A stretch of DNA of 64,000 nt from Viscum album (lineage: Eukaryota; Streptophyta; Magnoliopsida; Santalales; Viscaceae): assembly GCA_963277665.1 (NCBI GenBank), contig OY728158.1, positions 596,154,818 to 596,218,817 on the forward strand, given 5' to 3'. Both the position numbers and the translations under genes were made by a program. This document shows, in pieces, positions 1-10,645 of this stretch; positions within the stretch are counted from its first letter, which is position 1, and the number at the start of each line of letters is the position of its first letter. Under the pieces are notes generated by a model. That model did not search any database. It saw only the letters and a program-made list of their open reading frames with translations, and was not told where the DNA came from.

Positions 1-127
1 GAGACGGTGAGTTGACAGACTGTGAGAACAAGGTCTTAATGGTGAGACCGTATGCATGAAACAGTAACTGTAAAACAGTGAGCATGAAACCGTAAAGTAA
101 AATATAGTAAAGTATTAGACATTAAGA
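1..127 (-). other. Copia 3' untranslated region
   Basis: Lies downstream of the RNase H stop codon (128-130 on the minus strand). It contains loose repeats of gaaac(c)gta but no polypurine tract or LTR end, so the 3' LTR must begin to the left of the window. Confidence 0.6.
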
Positions 128-744
128 TCAGTAAGATATTTCTTTATCATTAATCATACCAAGATCAAGTACGATGTAGTCTAATATTTCATAATTTAAT
201 GGTTTAGTGAATATATCAACAAGTTGATATTCAGTTCCAATGAATTCCAAAGTGATATCACCTTTTTAATAATGAAACCTCAAAAAGTGATGTATTAAAT
301 CAATATGTTTTGTCCTAGAATGAGAAACAAGATTCTTAGAAATATTAATAGCACTTGTGTTGTCAAATTTATTGGGACATGTCTGAATTGATATCCATAG
401 TCTAGTAATGTGTGTTTCATCCATAATATTTGTGCACAACAACTGCCAACAGCTATGTATTTAGCTTCTGCCATAGATAATGAAACAAAATTTTGTTTCA
501 TACTACACCATGATACTAGTGACTTTCCTAAAAGGTGACATGTTCCAGAGGAGCTTTTTCTATCTAACTTACATCCCGCAAAATCAGCATCAGAATAACT
601 AACTAAATCAAATGATTGTCCTTTGGGATAGAATAGTCCGAAATTGGGAGTATGCTTTAGGTATTCGAAAATCCTTTTTACAACATTTAAATGTGAATCT
701 TTAGGGTTTGCTTGAAAACGATCACACATACACACACTAAACAT
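128..744 (-). pseudogene. Copia RNase H domain (C-terminus of polyprotein)
   Basis: RNase H degrades the RNA strand of the RNA/DNA hybrid during reverse transcription. The minus strand reads VKRIFEYLKHTPNFGL, then SDADFAGCKLDRKSSSGT with the first catalytic Asp, then SLSMAEAKYIA with the catalytic Glu. Near position 385 the frame shifts; the other frame carries on through KHIDLIHHFLR and QLVDIFTKPLN and ends at TGA 130-128. The family motif DIFTKPL near the end is intact. One frameshift is therefore enough to break an otherwise complete domain. Continuous with RT upstream. Confidence 0.9.
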
Positions 745-1737
745 AATATCAGGACGAATAGCTGTCAGTTAGAGTAGACTTCCAATAATTCCTCTATAAG
801 TGGTTTGATCAACAGATTTACCATCTTCATCAAGATCCATCTTACAGGTGGTACTCATGGGAGTGTCACTACTTTTTGTGCTATCCAATACAAAACGTTT
901 TACAAGATCTATAGTATATTTAATTTGAATTAAAATAATTGCATTATCATTTTGAAAGATTTCAAATCCAAGGAAAAATTTGAGTTAACCCATTTAAATA
1001 ATTTGAAATTCATTTTTCATCAGTTTAAAAAAATTAGTACATAGGGAATTTCTTGAAGATCCAAAAATAATATCATGTACATAAATTTGTATAACTAAAA
1101 CATCTTCAAAATTTTGTTTTATAAAAAATGTAGGGTCAGCTATACCTTTTGTAAAACCTTTAGAAATTAGAAAAGTACTTAATCTGTCATACCAAGATCT
1201 TGGATCTTGTTTTAAACCATATAAAGCTTTTGATAATTTGGAAATATGATTTGGAAAATGAGGGTTTGTAAATCCAGGTGGTTATTCAACAAAAACAACC
1301 TTATAAATATATCCATTTAAGAATGCACTCTTGACATCCATTTGATATAGTTTGAAATTTAGATGTGCAACATAAGCAAGTAAGATCCTAATAGCTTCTA
1401 ATTTGGCTACTGGAGAAAAAGTCTCCTTATAGTCAATTCCTTCCACTTGACTATAGACTTGTGCAACTAGCCTAGATTTGTTTCTAACTATGTTTCTAGA
1501 TTCATCTATTTTATTTCTAAACACCCATTTAGCGCCTATTGTGAAAGTGTCCTTAGGTCTTTCTACAAGATTCCAAACATTATTTATTTCAAACTGATTG
1601 AGTTGTTCTTGCATGGAAATCACCCAAAATTCATCATTAATAGCATCATCAATGTTTATAGGTTCAAGATGTGACAAGAAGGCTTGATGTTTAACCTGAT
1701 TTCTAAGAGAAGCTCTAGTCTGTGTCCCTCTATCCAT
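745..1737 (-). pseudogene. Copia reverse transcriptase domain
   Basis: Copies the element RNA into DNA inside virus-like particles. 1282-1737 gives the N-terminal half, with [31 protein letters not shown] and [11 protein letters not shown], where the first catalytic Asp sits in MDV. After stops near 1281 the reading continues with KALYGLKQDPRSWYDRL (near 1190-1230) and then the palm motif. In most copia elements that motif is YVDD; here it reads YVHD at about 1065-1076, a catalytic Asp changed to His (GAT to CAT). It is inactive both by stops and by this substitution. Confidence 0.92.
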
Positions 1738-1810
1738 AATTCCTACAATAGCATCTAAAGGATGATTATTTAGAATTCTAGTTGATCTAGTAAAGGTAGG
1801 ACTAGAAATT

Positions 1811-2641
1811 TCAGGTTTTCTCTAGGTTCGGGTTCATTATGAGCAGATTTTGGAATAAGTCCAGAACTAGTTTTTTTATAGAAAGTTCTTTAGATTTTTC
1901 ATTAAGGTCCAAAATAATAAAATCTTCTTCAAGATATTCAAGAGAGGTTTTAGACTCATGTGGATCAGTTTCATCAAATTTGATGTGAACAGATTCTTCC
2001 ACACACTTGGTTCCTTCATTGAAAACTCTATAGGCTTTGCTAGTTAAAGAATATCCTAAAAAGATTCCTTCATCACTCATAGAAGAAAAATTATCATGAT
2101 TATCCATTGTATTAAGAATAAAGACATTGCAACCAAAGACTCTAAAGTAATTGACTTTAGGTTTTCTGTTGTTCCAAATTCCATAAAGAGTCTTCTTAAG
2201 AACAGGTCTAATCAAGACTCTATTGATGATATAACAATCAGTATTTATAACTTCATCCCAAAAATAAATAGGCAGGTCATACTCATTAAGCATAGTTTTG
2301 GCTATTTCTTGAAGGGCTCTATTTCTTCTTTCTACTACACCATTCTGCTAAGGGGTTCTAGGAGCATAAATTTTGTGATTATAGCCATTTTCTGAGAAAA
2401 AGGATTCAAAGTCAAGATTTTCAAACTCACGACCACAATCACTTTTTAGTGTTTTAATCTTAAGTCTACTAAGATTTTCTACAGACTTGGAGTATTTAAC
2501 AAAGTAAGAACTAGCTTCACTTTTGTGAGCTAAGAAGTATACCCATGTATACCTAGAAAAGTCATCTACTAAGGCATAGACATAGTGCTTCCCATTTAAG
2601 CTAGAAACTCTAGATTGTCCAAACAAATCCATGTGATCCAA
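1811..2641 (-). pseudogene. Copia integrase core and C-terminal region
   Basis: Integrase inserts the cDNA into the host genome. 2348-2641 carries the rve core start (MDHMDLFGQSR, then LVDDFSRYTWVYFL) and the second acidic motif LKSDCGREF. A single TAG near 2346 interrupts the usual TPQQNG motif; reading on in the same frame gives NGVVERRNRALQEIAKTML, which holds the catalytic Glu. The C-terminal segment at 1811-2293 continues through VFGCNVFIL and a GIFLGYS motif typical of copia integrases. The stop is consistent with CAG to TAG. Confidence 0.9.
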
Positions 2642-2665
2642 CTCGAGAGGTTAAGAATTTGAGAC

Positions 2666-3043
2666 TTATTTCTTTGGTTTAAAATAAATTTTGTCTTTCT
2701 TTCCCTTTTGACATGTATTACACACTTTGTCATTTGGAAACTCATGTTTATGTAGGTCTCTAACCAAGTTCTTCTTAGTCAGTTTTCTAAGTGAATGGAT
2801 GTTGCAGTGTCCTAATCTTCTATGCCAAAGACGAGACTCTTTATGAAAAGCATTTAAGCAGGTAACATTTTGCTTAGCTAAGGAATTTAAATCCACAACA
2901 TACACATTTTCATTTATTAAAGTAGAAAATACTAAAACATTCTTAGAATTAAAAAAATTACAAGAATAATTTTCAAACTTGACATTAAAACCATCATCAT
3001 AGAATTGAGAAATACTTAACAGATTATATCTCAGTCCATCCAC
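2666..3043 (-). pseudogene. Copia GAG-pre-integrase zinc domain
   Basis: This is the N-terminal zinc-binding part of copia integrase. The family pattern H-X3-H then C-X2-C is intact: LWHRRLGHCNIHSL followed by VCNTCQKGK. Upstream, DGLRYNLLSISQF is the usual linker after protease. It is separated from the core domain by a stop near 2650-2660. The residues needed to bind zinc are all visible, so this part of the polyprotein is better preserved than its neighbours. Confidence 0.9.
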
Positions 3044-3059
3044 AAATAAAACTTTGGAA

Positions 3060-3260
3060 ATTAAAAATGAATTGGTGTTACTAATTTGGCCTAGGCCGAT
3101 GATCTTTCATTTAGATTTATCACCAAAGGTGAAATTACCTCCATCAACCTTTATTAAACTCTTGAAGCATGAGTAATACCCAGACATATGTCTTGAACAT
3201 CCACTATCTAAATACCATGTCTTCTTATGGGAACTCTTTAACCAGGTTTCCTAAAAAACA
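3060..3260 (-). pseudogene. Copia aspartic protease domain
   Basis: Processes the gag-pol polyprotein. The motif WYLDSGCSRHMSG is readable on the minus strand, with the catalytic Asp codon at 3206-3208, followed by GGNFTFGDKSK and a stop near 3107. Upstream, a TAG/TAA-type stop interrupts the frame near 3252. It lies between the coiled-coil/gag segment and the GAG-pre-integrase domain, as expected. Confidence 0.85.
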
Positions 3261-3587
3261 GATTTAGATAGAAAATGATTTTGGTACCCAAATCTTCTTG
3301 GGTCCAGAAAGGTTAGAAATGAAATATTTAGGTACCCATATTTGTCTTATGGGTCTCATATAATTTTTAGAGTCAAAAGATTTTGAGTGATAAACTCTAT
3401 TTGATTGATAACTATGTGAATAACTAGTTGAAGCATATGAAGGTCCAGAACTAGAACTAGCAGTATTCGGTCCAGATTTAGTAATAAATCTATTCTTAGT
3501 AATCTGTCTCTATCTAGGTTTGTAGCCTATTCCAGTTGTGTATTTAGGTGCCACTTTCTTTCCTAGAATTTGAGTTAGTGTATCCTT

Positions 3588-3812
3588 TCAATTTGTTAAC
3601 TTCTCTAAGTCCTTTCTAAGTTTCTCATTAGACATTTTAAGTTCAGTGTTCGCTTTTAATAGTTGGGCATTATTCTCTTTTTCGATAGTAAGTTCAGTTT
3701 TGACAGTTGTAGTGAGAGCATGCTGTTTCTTCAAGGATTTGTTTTTATCTTTATGTTCATTGCATGTCTCTTCCAGAATATTATAATATTCAAGTAATTC
3801 CTCACTATTCAT
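3588..3812 (-). pseudogene. Coiled-coil segment between gag and protease
   Basis: A 74-residue open stretch rich in Glu, Lys and Leu with heptad-like spacing (EELLEYYNILEE, then TELKMSNEKLRKDLEKL). It predicts a coiled coil. Such segments follow the zinc knuckle in some long plant copia gag proteins and probably serve particle assembly; that role is inference. Flanking sequence stays in the same element but is broken by stops on both sides. Confidence 0.7.
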
Positions 3813-4043
3813 GTTTTCTGAATCCGAATCAGATTAAGTTCAAGAATAATAGAAATTTAAAATAGGAGTATCTAAGGTTACCTCAGATGTTTTTGTCATG
3901 AAAAACATGTTGGCACGATTTCTTTAAGAATCAGACATTTCAGATTCACTTGTGTTGTCTTCAGAAGCACTCCATGTATCCTTCATAGCTTTCTTGTACT
4001 TACTGTCCTTGTAATCATATTTCTTCTTAAATTTTAGCTTTGG

Positions 4044-4085
4044 GCAGTCTGATTTAATGTGTCCTTTTATTTTTCACTCGTAGCA
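4044..4085 (-). pseudogene. Gag CCHC zinc knuckle, second Cys lost to a stop
   Basis: The minus strand reads CYE, stop, KIKGHIKSDCPK. This is the nucleic-acid-binding knuckle C-X2-C-X4-H-X4-C of gag with the second Cys codon replaced by TGA. Position between the gag capsid domain and the coiled coil fits. Confidence 0.8.
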
Positions 4086-4162
4086 AACAACTTCATCACT
4101 TTTATCTGTTTTTTCCAGTCCTTCTTCCAATGTCCCTCATTGTCATACTTACCCTTGTAATT

Positions 4163-4981
4163 TTATTTTCTGAAAAAATACTTTTTCCTATAATTTTTTT
4201 TAAACCTTTTGGCTATATGAGCCATTTCAACATCACTACCAGAGTCTAAGAATTCACCTTTTGAAATGTTAGTGTGTATTTGAGCTTTTTCTTTGTCCTT
4301 GTTCTTTGAAGCAGTAGTCTTGAAAGCCACTGATTTTCTTTTTGGTTCCTCATTTTCCTCTTTATTCACCTTGATTTCTTCCTCATACATCATAATCTTA
4401 CCAATGAATTCTTTGAAAGGTAGAGAAACAATGTCACGTGACTCTCTGACTGAAACAGATGTGCCTCTCCATCGTTCTGGAAGACATCTTAGTATCCTCA
4501 TAATTTGGTCCTTACCTGGAACATCTTTTCCAAGTGAATTCATTATATTGAGTATCTCATTGAACCTGATATACATATCAGAAATAGGTTCATCAGTCTT
4601 AATTTTTAAATTATCATATTTAACAGTATAAGTATTTAATCTCATTTCTTTAACATTAGTTGTTCCTTTATGAGAAACACCCAATGTATCCCAAATTTCA
4701 TAAGCAGTTTTGCAAGCAGATATTCTGTTAAATTCCACATATCCTAGTGCACAGTACATGGAATTCATGGATTTACAATTATTATTATAAGAAGTCTTTG
4801 TAGGTTCATCAAAAGTTGTTCTTTTGGTTTCTGGAATTTTATATTGAGATTCTATAGCAGTCCAAATATCAAAACCCATGATTTCTAAATGAATTTTCAT
4901 TTTCAATTTCCACTGAGCATAGGTTGTGCCATTGAAGAAATGTGTTCAGTTAGTAGAAGCACTCTCTAGTCTATTATCCAT
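4163..4981 (-). pseudogene. Copia gag capsid domain (UBN2-like)
   Basis: Structural protein that packages the element RNA. The likely start is ATG at 4981-4979 (MDNRLESASTN), in the same frame as the long open part beginning 4906. One TGA (4948-4946) separates the start from HFFNGTTYAQWKLKMKIHL, the usual gag opening. Further on are ACKTAYEIWDTLGVSHKGT, IMRILRCLPERWRG and FIGKIMMYEEE, all typical of the plant copia gag family. It ends at a stop near 4163 just before the zinc knuckle. A plus-strand ORF over the same bases is a shadow. Confidence 0.92.
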
Positions 4982-5110
4982 AACTGGATTTTAGAAAATA
5001 AATTTAAAGAGATAAAAATGTAAAACTAACATAAATTTAAGATCTTTAAATATGAAACTAAAATCACAGTTGAAAAACAGAGTATTTCAAAAATGCTTTA
5101 ACAAAAACAC

Positions 5111-5128
5111 ATCCCACTATTGATACCA
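5111..5128 (-). promoter_or_regulatory. Primer binding site (initiator Met tRNA)
   Basis: Two bases inside the LTR the minus strand reads TGGTATCAATAGTGGGAT. The first 8 bases match the usual plant PBS complementary to the 3' end of initiator Met tRNA (TGGTATCAGAGC). It fixes this LTR as the 5' LTR and the element as minus strand. Confidence 0.85.
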
Positions 5129-5130
5129 AA

Positions 5131-6839
5131 TGTTGGTCGGAGTGGATACTCAAGAGGTGGGTGAATTGAGTTCCAATTAAAATTTCTTTTAAAATATTGT
5201 CTTTTTAAAATCCCCCAATTTATAAAACATGTTAAACTATAGTGAATTTAAACAGATTGTAAATGTTCACTTATCTTCTCAAAGATTTATTAGGTCTCAG
5301 TTAATTTAACAAAAAGATTGAACTATATTTTGAAACTAACCTTCTGATTTACAATAATTGTAAACACTTGCTAATTTAACTACCAATGTATCTTTAAAAT
5401 AGTTTTGTATTTCAAAGTAACAATAGCGGAATATAAAAGATATATGTATTATACTGTAAACTTAAACTAAAGATGCACAACCGATATAACAAGAGGTTCA
5501 GTCTCAAGCCGAGACTTCATCCTCTAAAATTTAAATAAAATTTACCCACACCCTGGATCGGGGTTAACAACAGTTTACAAAATTGTCCAGGCCATGCAGA
5601 GACCTCTACCATATTTCTCCATGGGAGACAAAACAAAGTCCAGGCCACACAAGGAACTCTTTCACAGTTGACGTGGGTAAACAAAAGTTAAGAGTTTTGA
5701 AGTGAGGATTTTGATATCCTCCAGTTCGGTGCAGGAGACAGTGTGTGTGTAAGATATACAGAGTACACCATACTTCTTGAAAGTAAATAAAAAAATCACT
5801 TAGAGAGAATAGATAAGAGTTTAGAAAGCTCTAGTGATTAGCAATGCATCTCTGGACTCATTGGATTTCACAAAAATTCTTCTGAGTCCTTCTCTAGTTT
5901 TTCTGTTGAAAAAAAGAGTGTCGTAGTCTAGCTTCTGTTCTACAGGAGTGAAAATGATCTGTTGATTCATCCTATGTTCTTTAGTGGTGTTGGGTTGCAC
6001 TCATGAGAGTTAATTGAATGTCTTTCAATCTACTTCTTGATTAGGATTTTTCTTCTTATTCAGCACAGTGCTCTTGGGAGTATGTAAGTTCTTCTTGTTG
6101 TATCGTCACACTCATTTTCGCTCTCGTGTACTGTATCTCAATCTTCCTTATATTCCACGAGTTCTTGCAGTAGGAATGATTACATTTTCATAGGTACGAG
6201 ATACGGTTTCCTGACATGCCAAAAAATATCATTAAATAACATTAAATGGATTAAAAACATCAAATATGACCGTTAGAATTATTTAATGAATATTGAAAAA
6301 AAAGTTAAGAAATAGTGTCACATTGATTATGTTGACGGTGTCTTCTTCACGGTATGGTCTTCACGATAGGTGGTTCATGGTATATGCTTCACAGTGTCTC
6401 CATGTCACGGTGTGTGGGTCACGGTTTGTCCTTCACAGTGTCTAGGTAACAGTTTTTCCTTCACGGTGTCTGGGTCACGGTTTGTCCTTCACGGTGTCTG
6501 GGTCACGGTTTGTCCTTCACGGTGTCTGGGTCACGGTTTGTCCTTCACGATGTCTCTATACTTAGACAAATATCTGTATTTAGACTTAGACAGTAATATG
6601 AAGAATATGAATTAAGTTTATCCAGTAGTGAGTAAGAGAACTTGAATCATAAATATAAAGGATTGATAATATAAGTGAGATTTGTGATCATGCATAAGAC
6701 TTGTAAATAATAAAGAGAGTAATTAACATCAATAAGATTTGTTAGCATTAAAACATGATGTGTAGTTAAGATTGAAATTAATTAACAGCAATAGCATTTG
6801 TGATCATTAAAACATGATTAATACATGAGGATTCCAACA
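5131..6839 (-). repeat. Copia 5' LTR, complete
   Basis: Bounded by tgttggtcgg at 5131 and gattccaaca at 6839. In element orientation it starts TGTTGGAATC and ends CCGACCAACA, so it has the standard TG...CA ends and a short terminal inverted repeat (TGTTGG/CCAACA). The inner edge abuts the PBS. It contains a 14/28-bp minisatellite at 6340-6560. It holds no protein-coding sequence. Confidence 0.9.
6340..6560. repeat. 28-bp minisatellite (two 14-bp half units) in the copia LTR
   Basis: Copies begin at 6406, 6434, 6462, 6490, 6518 and 6546, exactly 28 bp apart. The two halves are related: tcacggtgtctggg and tcacggtttgtcct. Looser 14-bp copies reach back to about 6340. The three copies from 6462 are almost identical, the others carry a few changes. 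An 81-codon plus-strand ORF here is a by-product of the repeat. Confidence 0.93.
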
Positions 6840-9215
6840 ATTTTATTATATATCCATTCGAGAACCATTTAAATATATCATACATTATAATATTTTCTTA
6901 TTACATTTTTTTACTTGTTTACTAACATTTTCTTGTAAAAGTTACATTTCTGGTAATAAATACATTGTTCTTCATATATGTTTTGAATTGTTATTTTCGT
7001 GGTCTTATTAATTTTATCATAGTTTCATAATTTATATAATGTAAAACATGATATAAATATCATATATATGAAGCACAAATGTATTTATAGTAATCTATAA
7101 AATTTAGTGATATAAACTGAAATAAACATTTCATAGATATGGTAGGTCATACGTATGCATGAAAATTATTTAAATTTTATTTCTATATTTAAATAAATAA
7201 TGTTAAATTATATATATATATCACATTTTTATGAAAACCATCCTTAATACATTGCATGTAAAGCATGAACCAATCACATCGCATCGCGAGGTGGTAGTTC
7301 ATCATACACACGAACAATGATATCATATTCATACAAAATGGAAACCATATATTAACGTGTCATATAATAATTTATACAATAATAATACCATAATAAATAT
7401 TATATATCTCATATATAGACAATAATTCCTTCATTATTACCAATCATTCAATGTAGTAATGGAAAAACGAACGCCATAAATTTGTGAGGCTGTACTCTGT
7501 CATATACACGAATGATAAATTCATAAACCATTTGATAGAAGTGTGTGTTTTTTTAGGTCATAACCTTTAAATAACAACATATAATTATATATAATGTAAT
7601 TAAGTAATCATATAAATATTTAAGGAGGTGGAGGAAGATATAAAATAAAAATGCTCATTAAAAATCATTACCTCTTCTTCGGCTGTCCTCCTTAGTTTTG
7701 AACTAAATACTTTTTATTCGGGTTTTCTACCCAAAATAAATATGATAGTATAATTTTAGGTAATTTTAGAAGTTATTTTGATAAATTTTTTATCCCAATT
7801 TCTTGAGAGTTTTGAAGTAGGGGAGTGAGTCAGTTTCCTTTTATAATTGAGGATGAGTAGAATTCTTATCAATACCCAAATGTAATCACTATTATAAGGT
7901 ATCTCTTACCTCATATGCCTCCAAAATTTAACAATAATAGAGGTTAGGGATGATTTGGTTGATAAAAACCTCAATCCCACAAAATAATCACATTTTTATT
8001 AAGTTATTCGTTATTCCTTATGTTCTCTCAATTGTATCCTTATTATTATTACCAAGGTAACTAGTATCTTTTTATTTACCAAGGAAATTTATCCTTTAAG
8101 ACTATAAATAAAAATATATTTATTATATTTTTGAGACCTAATTATATTAAATATAAAATCCAATTCACTAAATTAAACTTATATGTATGTGTAAAATTAA
8201 TTTAAATAAAAACACTTGTAATTTGCAAAACCATTTTTAACTATAATTGTATTAATTAATTTTACCTATATTCACTAATTGTTATGGTAAAAAATTAATT
8301 TGAACTTACTATATAATATAAATCATGGTGATATAAATAATGGAATATGTGTTTCCAAATTCCATTCATATACGTGATATAATTTAATTTAAAATTAATC
8401 CCACAGATGCAATGAGAATTCAGGTCTTAATGACAAAATGATCAAACATTTAAAAAGTTTTTATATCCAATATCAATATAAAATTTATTTAAATGGATTA
8501 AATTGGATCAATAAATGTATAAAATAATTATTTATAAATTATATCAAATTTTAAATGTAATATAACTTTTTAAATAATTTATGTGAAAATTTATATTCAA
8601 TTAGAATTTAGTAGTTTTCACTATTCATGAAAAAAATAAAACTTCCTATAAAAACAAAAATATTAACCCTAAGATAACATGGATATTTCTATTTACTTTT
8701 TTTCTAGAATTCATTTTATAAAAGTGGAAAATTTTAGTTTTTAAATAAGTGATCCATAAAAAGGAGAAAAAGTTGCATTTTAAATGATCTAGTTTTTATG
8801 TGTCTAATTGGATTTATTATAATATCTTGAGTAAAAACATATAAGATTAATGATAAACATTTTTTTCATTTATAATTAACATATTTTATTAAAATAATAA
8901 AATAAAATCTATTTGGTATATTTATTTATATAAAACACAATAATGTGAAAAAAATGTTTTTGGGAAAAAATTCATTTTATTTTCAAAGGTGTTTCATTTT
9001 AATTTCTATTAAATTTTCCACCCTAGATTTAATTATAAAATTTTTTTAAACCATATCTTCATAATTCATTTGATCCTATTCATACTCGCTATTCTAATTA
9101 CTAGTCAATAACTATCATATTAAATAATACCTTATAATTAGTTTGCCATGATTGGTTTAAACTTGGAGTTGTGTGTAATGAAATTTATACATAGAATATT
9201 GTGTAACCCTAGAAA
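6840..9215 (-). repeat. Long Tekay-type LTR fragment (copy C)
   Basis: Diverged copy of the 4.38-kb LTRs found at 22100-26478 and 28781-43339. Matching landmarks in order: the gcatgaaccaatcac...gaggtggtagttcatc segment at 7260-7310 (compare 23950-23990 and 30610-30670), the ccttttataattgagg TATA segment at 7837, the aattaatttaaaattaa segment near 8380 (compare 25630 and 42500), and the end near aacttggagttg at 9160 (compare 26400). It starts abruptly at the copia LTR, which appears to have inserted into it. The middle part (7850-8340) is hard to align. Confidence 0.7.
7837..7848 (-). promoter_or_regulatory. LTR TATA box (copy C)
   Basis: The minus strand reads AATTATAAAAGG. The same box sits at the same relative place in the other two copies of this LTR, and the direction agrees with the gag relic of element F. 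Confidence 0.55.
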
Positions 9216-10479
9216 AAATTTGTATTGAATGTAAAAAAATCTATACTCTGTGTTTATTATTAAGTAAAATATCTAAAAAGATTAAATATTTTTGAAAAAA
9301 AATTAAAAAAATTTGGGGTGCTATAAATTTTCGGTGTGATATATATTGTTAAGAAATTATCACATAAAGTATTTTTGCAACGGGACAATCATGGTGTGAT
9401 AAGAAAACTCATTAATAATGAAAAAACGTAACCAAGTACAGATAAAGTCAATTCTAGGGCACCAATCTAACAAAAACCATATTTTTAGGTATATTTTTAT
9501 TAATTCCAGTATTCAATTTCCTCAAAATTACATTAATTTATGATAATTAATAACATTTATTATTATTTAGGATAAATACTAGGATAAATTTAAAAATTGA
9601 AATATTTTTTTTGATTTCATTGATTATTCAACATTTATTATTTTAATGATGATATAAAAAACATTAAAATATGTTTTCAAAATAAATAACTCCAATTAAT
9701 TTGGGGGAAGACATTGAATTAAAGGTTGTAAAGAGGTTTTTTTGATAAGAGCACATGTCATATTCTATAAGATGATTATATTGTATTTCATGACACACAT
9801 TAGATGAAAGAAAAAATTATTTCATAGGATGTGATAATTCATTATTTTATCCCATGTTATAATATGATGTTATGATAATAGGATATATGTATATATGAGG
9901 GGAATTACCTTATGATATCAACCAATCAACATTCAATATAGATGTAAATAAATTGGGAATTGATAGTTACACTCTTTAAAATCTCTATTTTAGTTCCTAA
10001 AAATGCACCACACCATATAATTTCAAGTTATCCTACACTTATTGTGAAACTCCATTTTTGTTTCGAAATAAGCAATTATTTTTAGTTAAATCATGTCATT
10101 TGATATACCCAAATTGTCATTAGTTATTAAAAAAACCATTTCATTGGTTTTAACATTTCATCAGAAATATGACATGAAATATGTAATGAGTAATTCAATG
10201 GAAAATCTCTCATCAAAAATGATGATATTAGGATTTAAAAATATAGGATACATAAAATCAATGATTCATATCCCCTGAATATAATATATTGTTAAAATAT
10301 AATAAATTTATTGAAGAGATGAACATATATCATAAATACAACACCTCTGTTTCATAAGAAATTAAACATAAATGAATATATCATCAAAAAAAATTCCAAA
10401 TTCTGAACCATGGAACTCCATACACATAAGAAAATAATTTTTTAAGACTAATAAATAACTATAATGGGGGGGGGGGGTT
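9216..10479. other. AT-rich DNA without recognisable genes
   Basis: No open frame with recognisable content on either strand. A 12-G homopolymer lies at 10466-10477. The 61-codon plus frame at 10093-10278 has no recognisable motif and is not called. Confidence 0.6.
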
Positions 10480-10645
10480 CCATGGTTATTGATGGGAAAA
10501 GAGATCCATAAGGAGCTCATGCATAATCCCATGATTAAATAGAAAATCCATTCATGTAGCTATTTAAACATATAAAGAAAGTGGTGAGGCAATATAATTA
10601 AGTAGATATGTTTACTAAAGCCTTAAATATATGATATATATATAA
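10480..10645 (+). pseudogene. Copia RNase H C-terminal scrap, plus strand
   Basis: One plus frame reads HNPMIK, stop, KIHS and later VVRQYN, stop, VDMFTKALN, which matches the copia RNase H ending (KHI...QLADIFTKALP) in order and spacing. It is the only retroelement relic in the window that reads rightward. No LTR or upstream RT could be recognised. Confidence 0.55.

Larger units (their letters stand above)
1..6839 (-). mobile_element. Ty1/copia LTR retrotransposon, 3' end cut by the window
   Basis: The minus-strand order from 6839 down to 1 is 5' LTR, primer binding site, gag, protease, integrase, reverse transcriptase, RNase H, then a short 3' untranslated stretch. Having integrase before RT is diagnostic of Ty1/copia rather than Ty3/gypsy. 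The 3' LTR is not in the window. The long LTR (about 1.7 kb) and a coiled-coil segment between gag and protease resemble the SIRE/Maximus group, but this lineage call is inference. The right flank is an older Tekay-type LTR fragment, so the copia element appears to have inserted into it. The target-site duplication cannot be tested because the left end is missing. Confidence 0.93.

Noticed and set aside
6370..6615. 81-codon plus-strand ORF as a repeat protein
   Set aside because: It is the translation of the 28-bp minisatellite in a non-coding LTR. Twenty-eight is not a multiple of three, so the peptide does not repeat unit by unit.
10466..10477. Run of 12 G
   Set aside because: A lone homopolymer with no repeat or quadruplex partner nearby; it could also be an assembly artefact.
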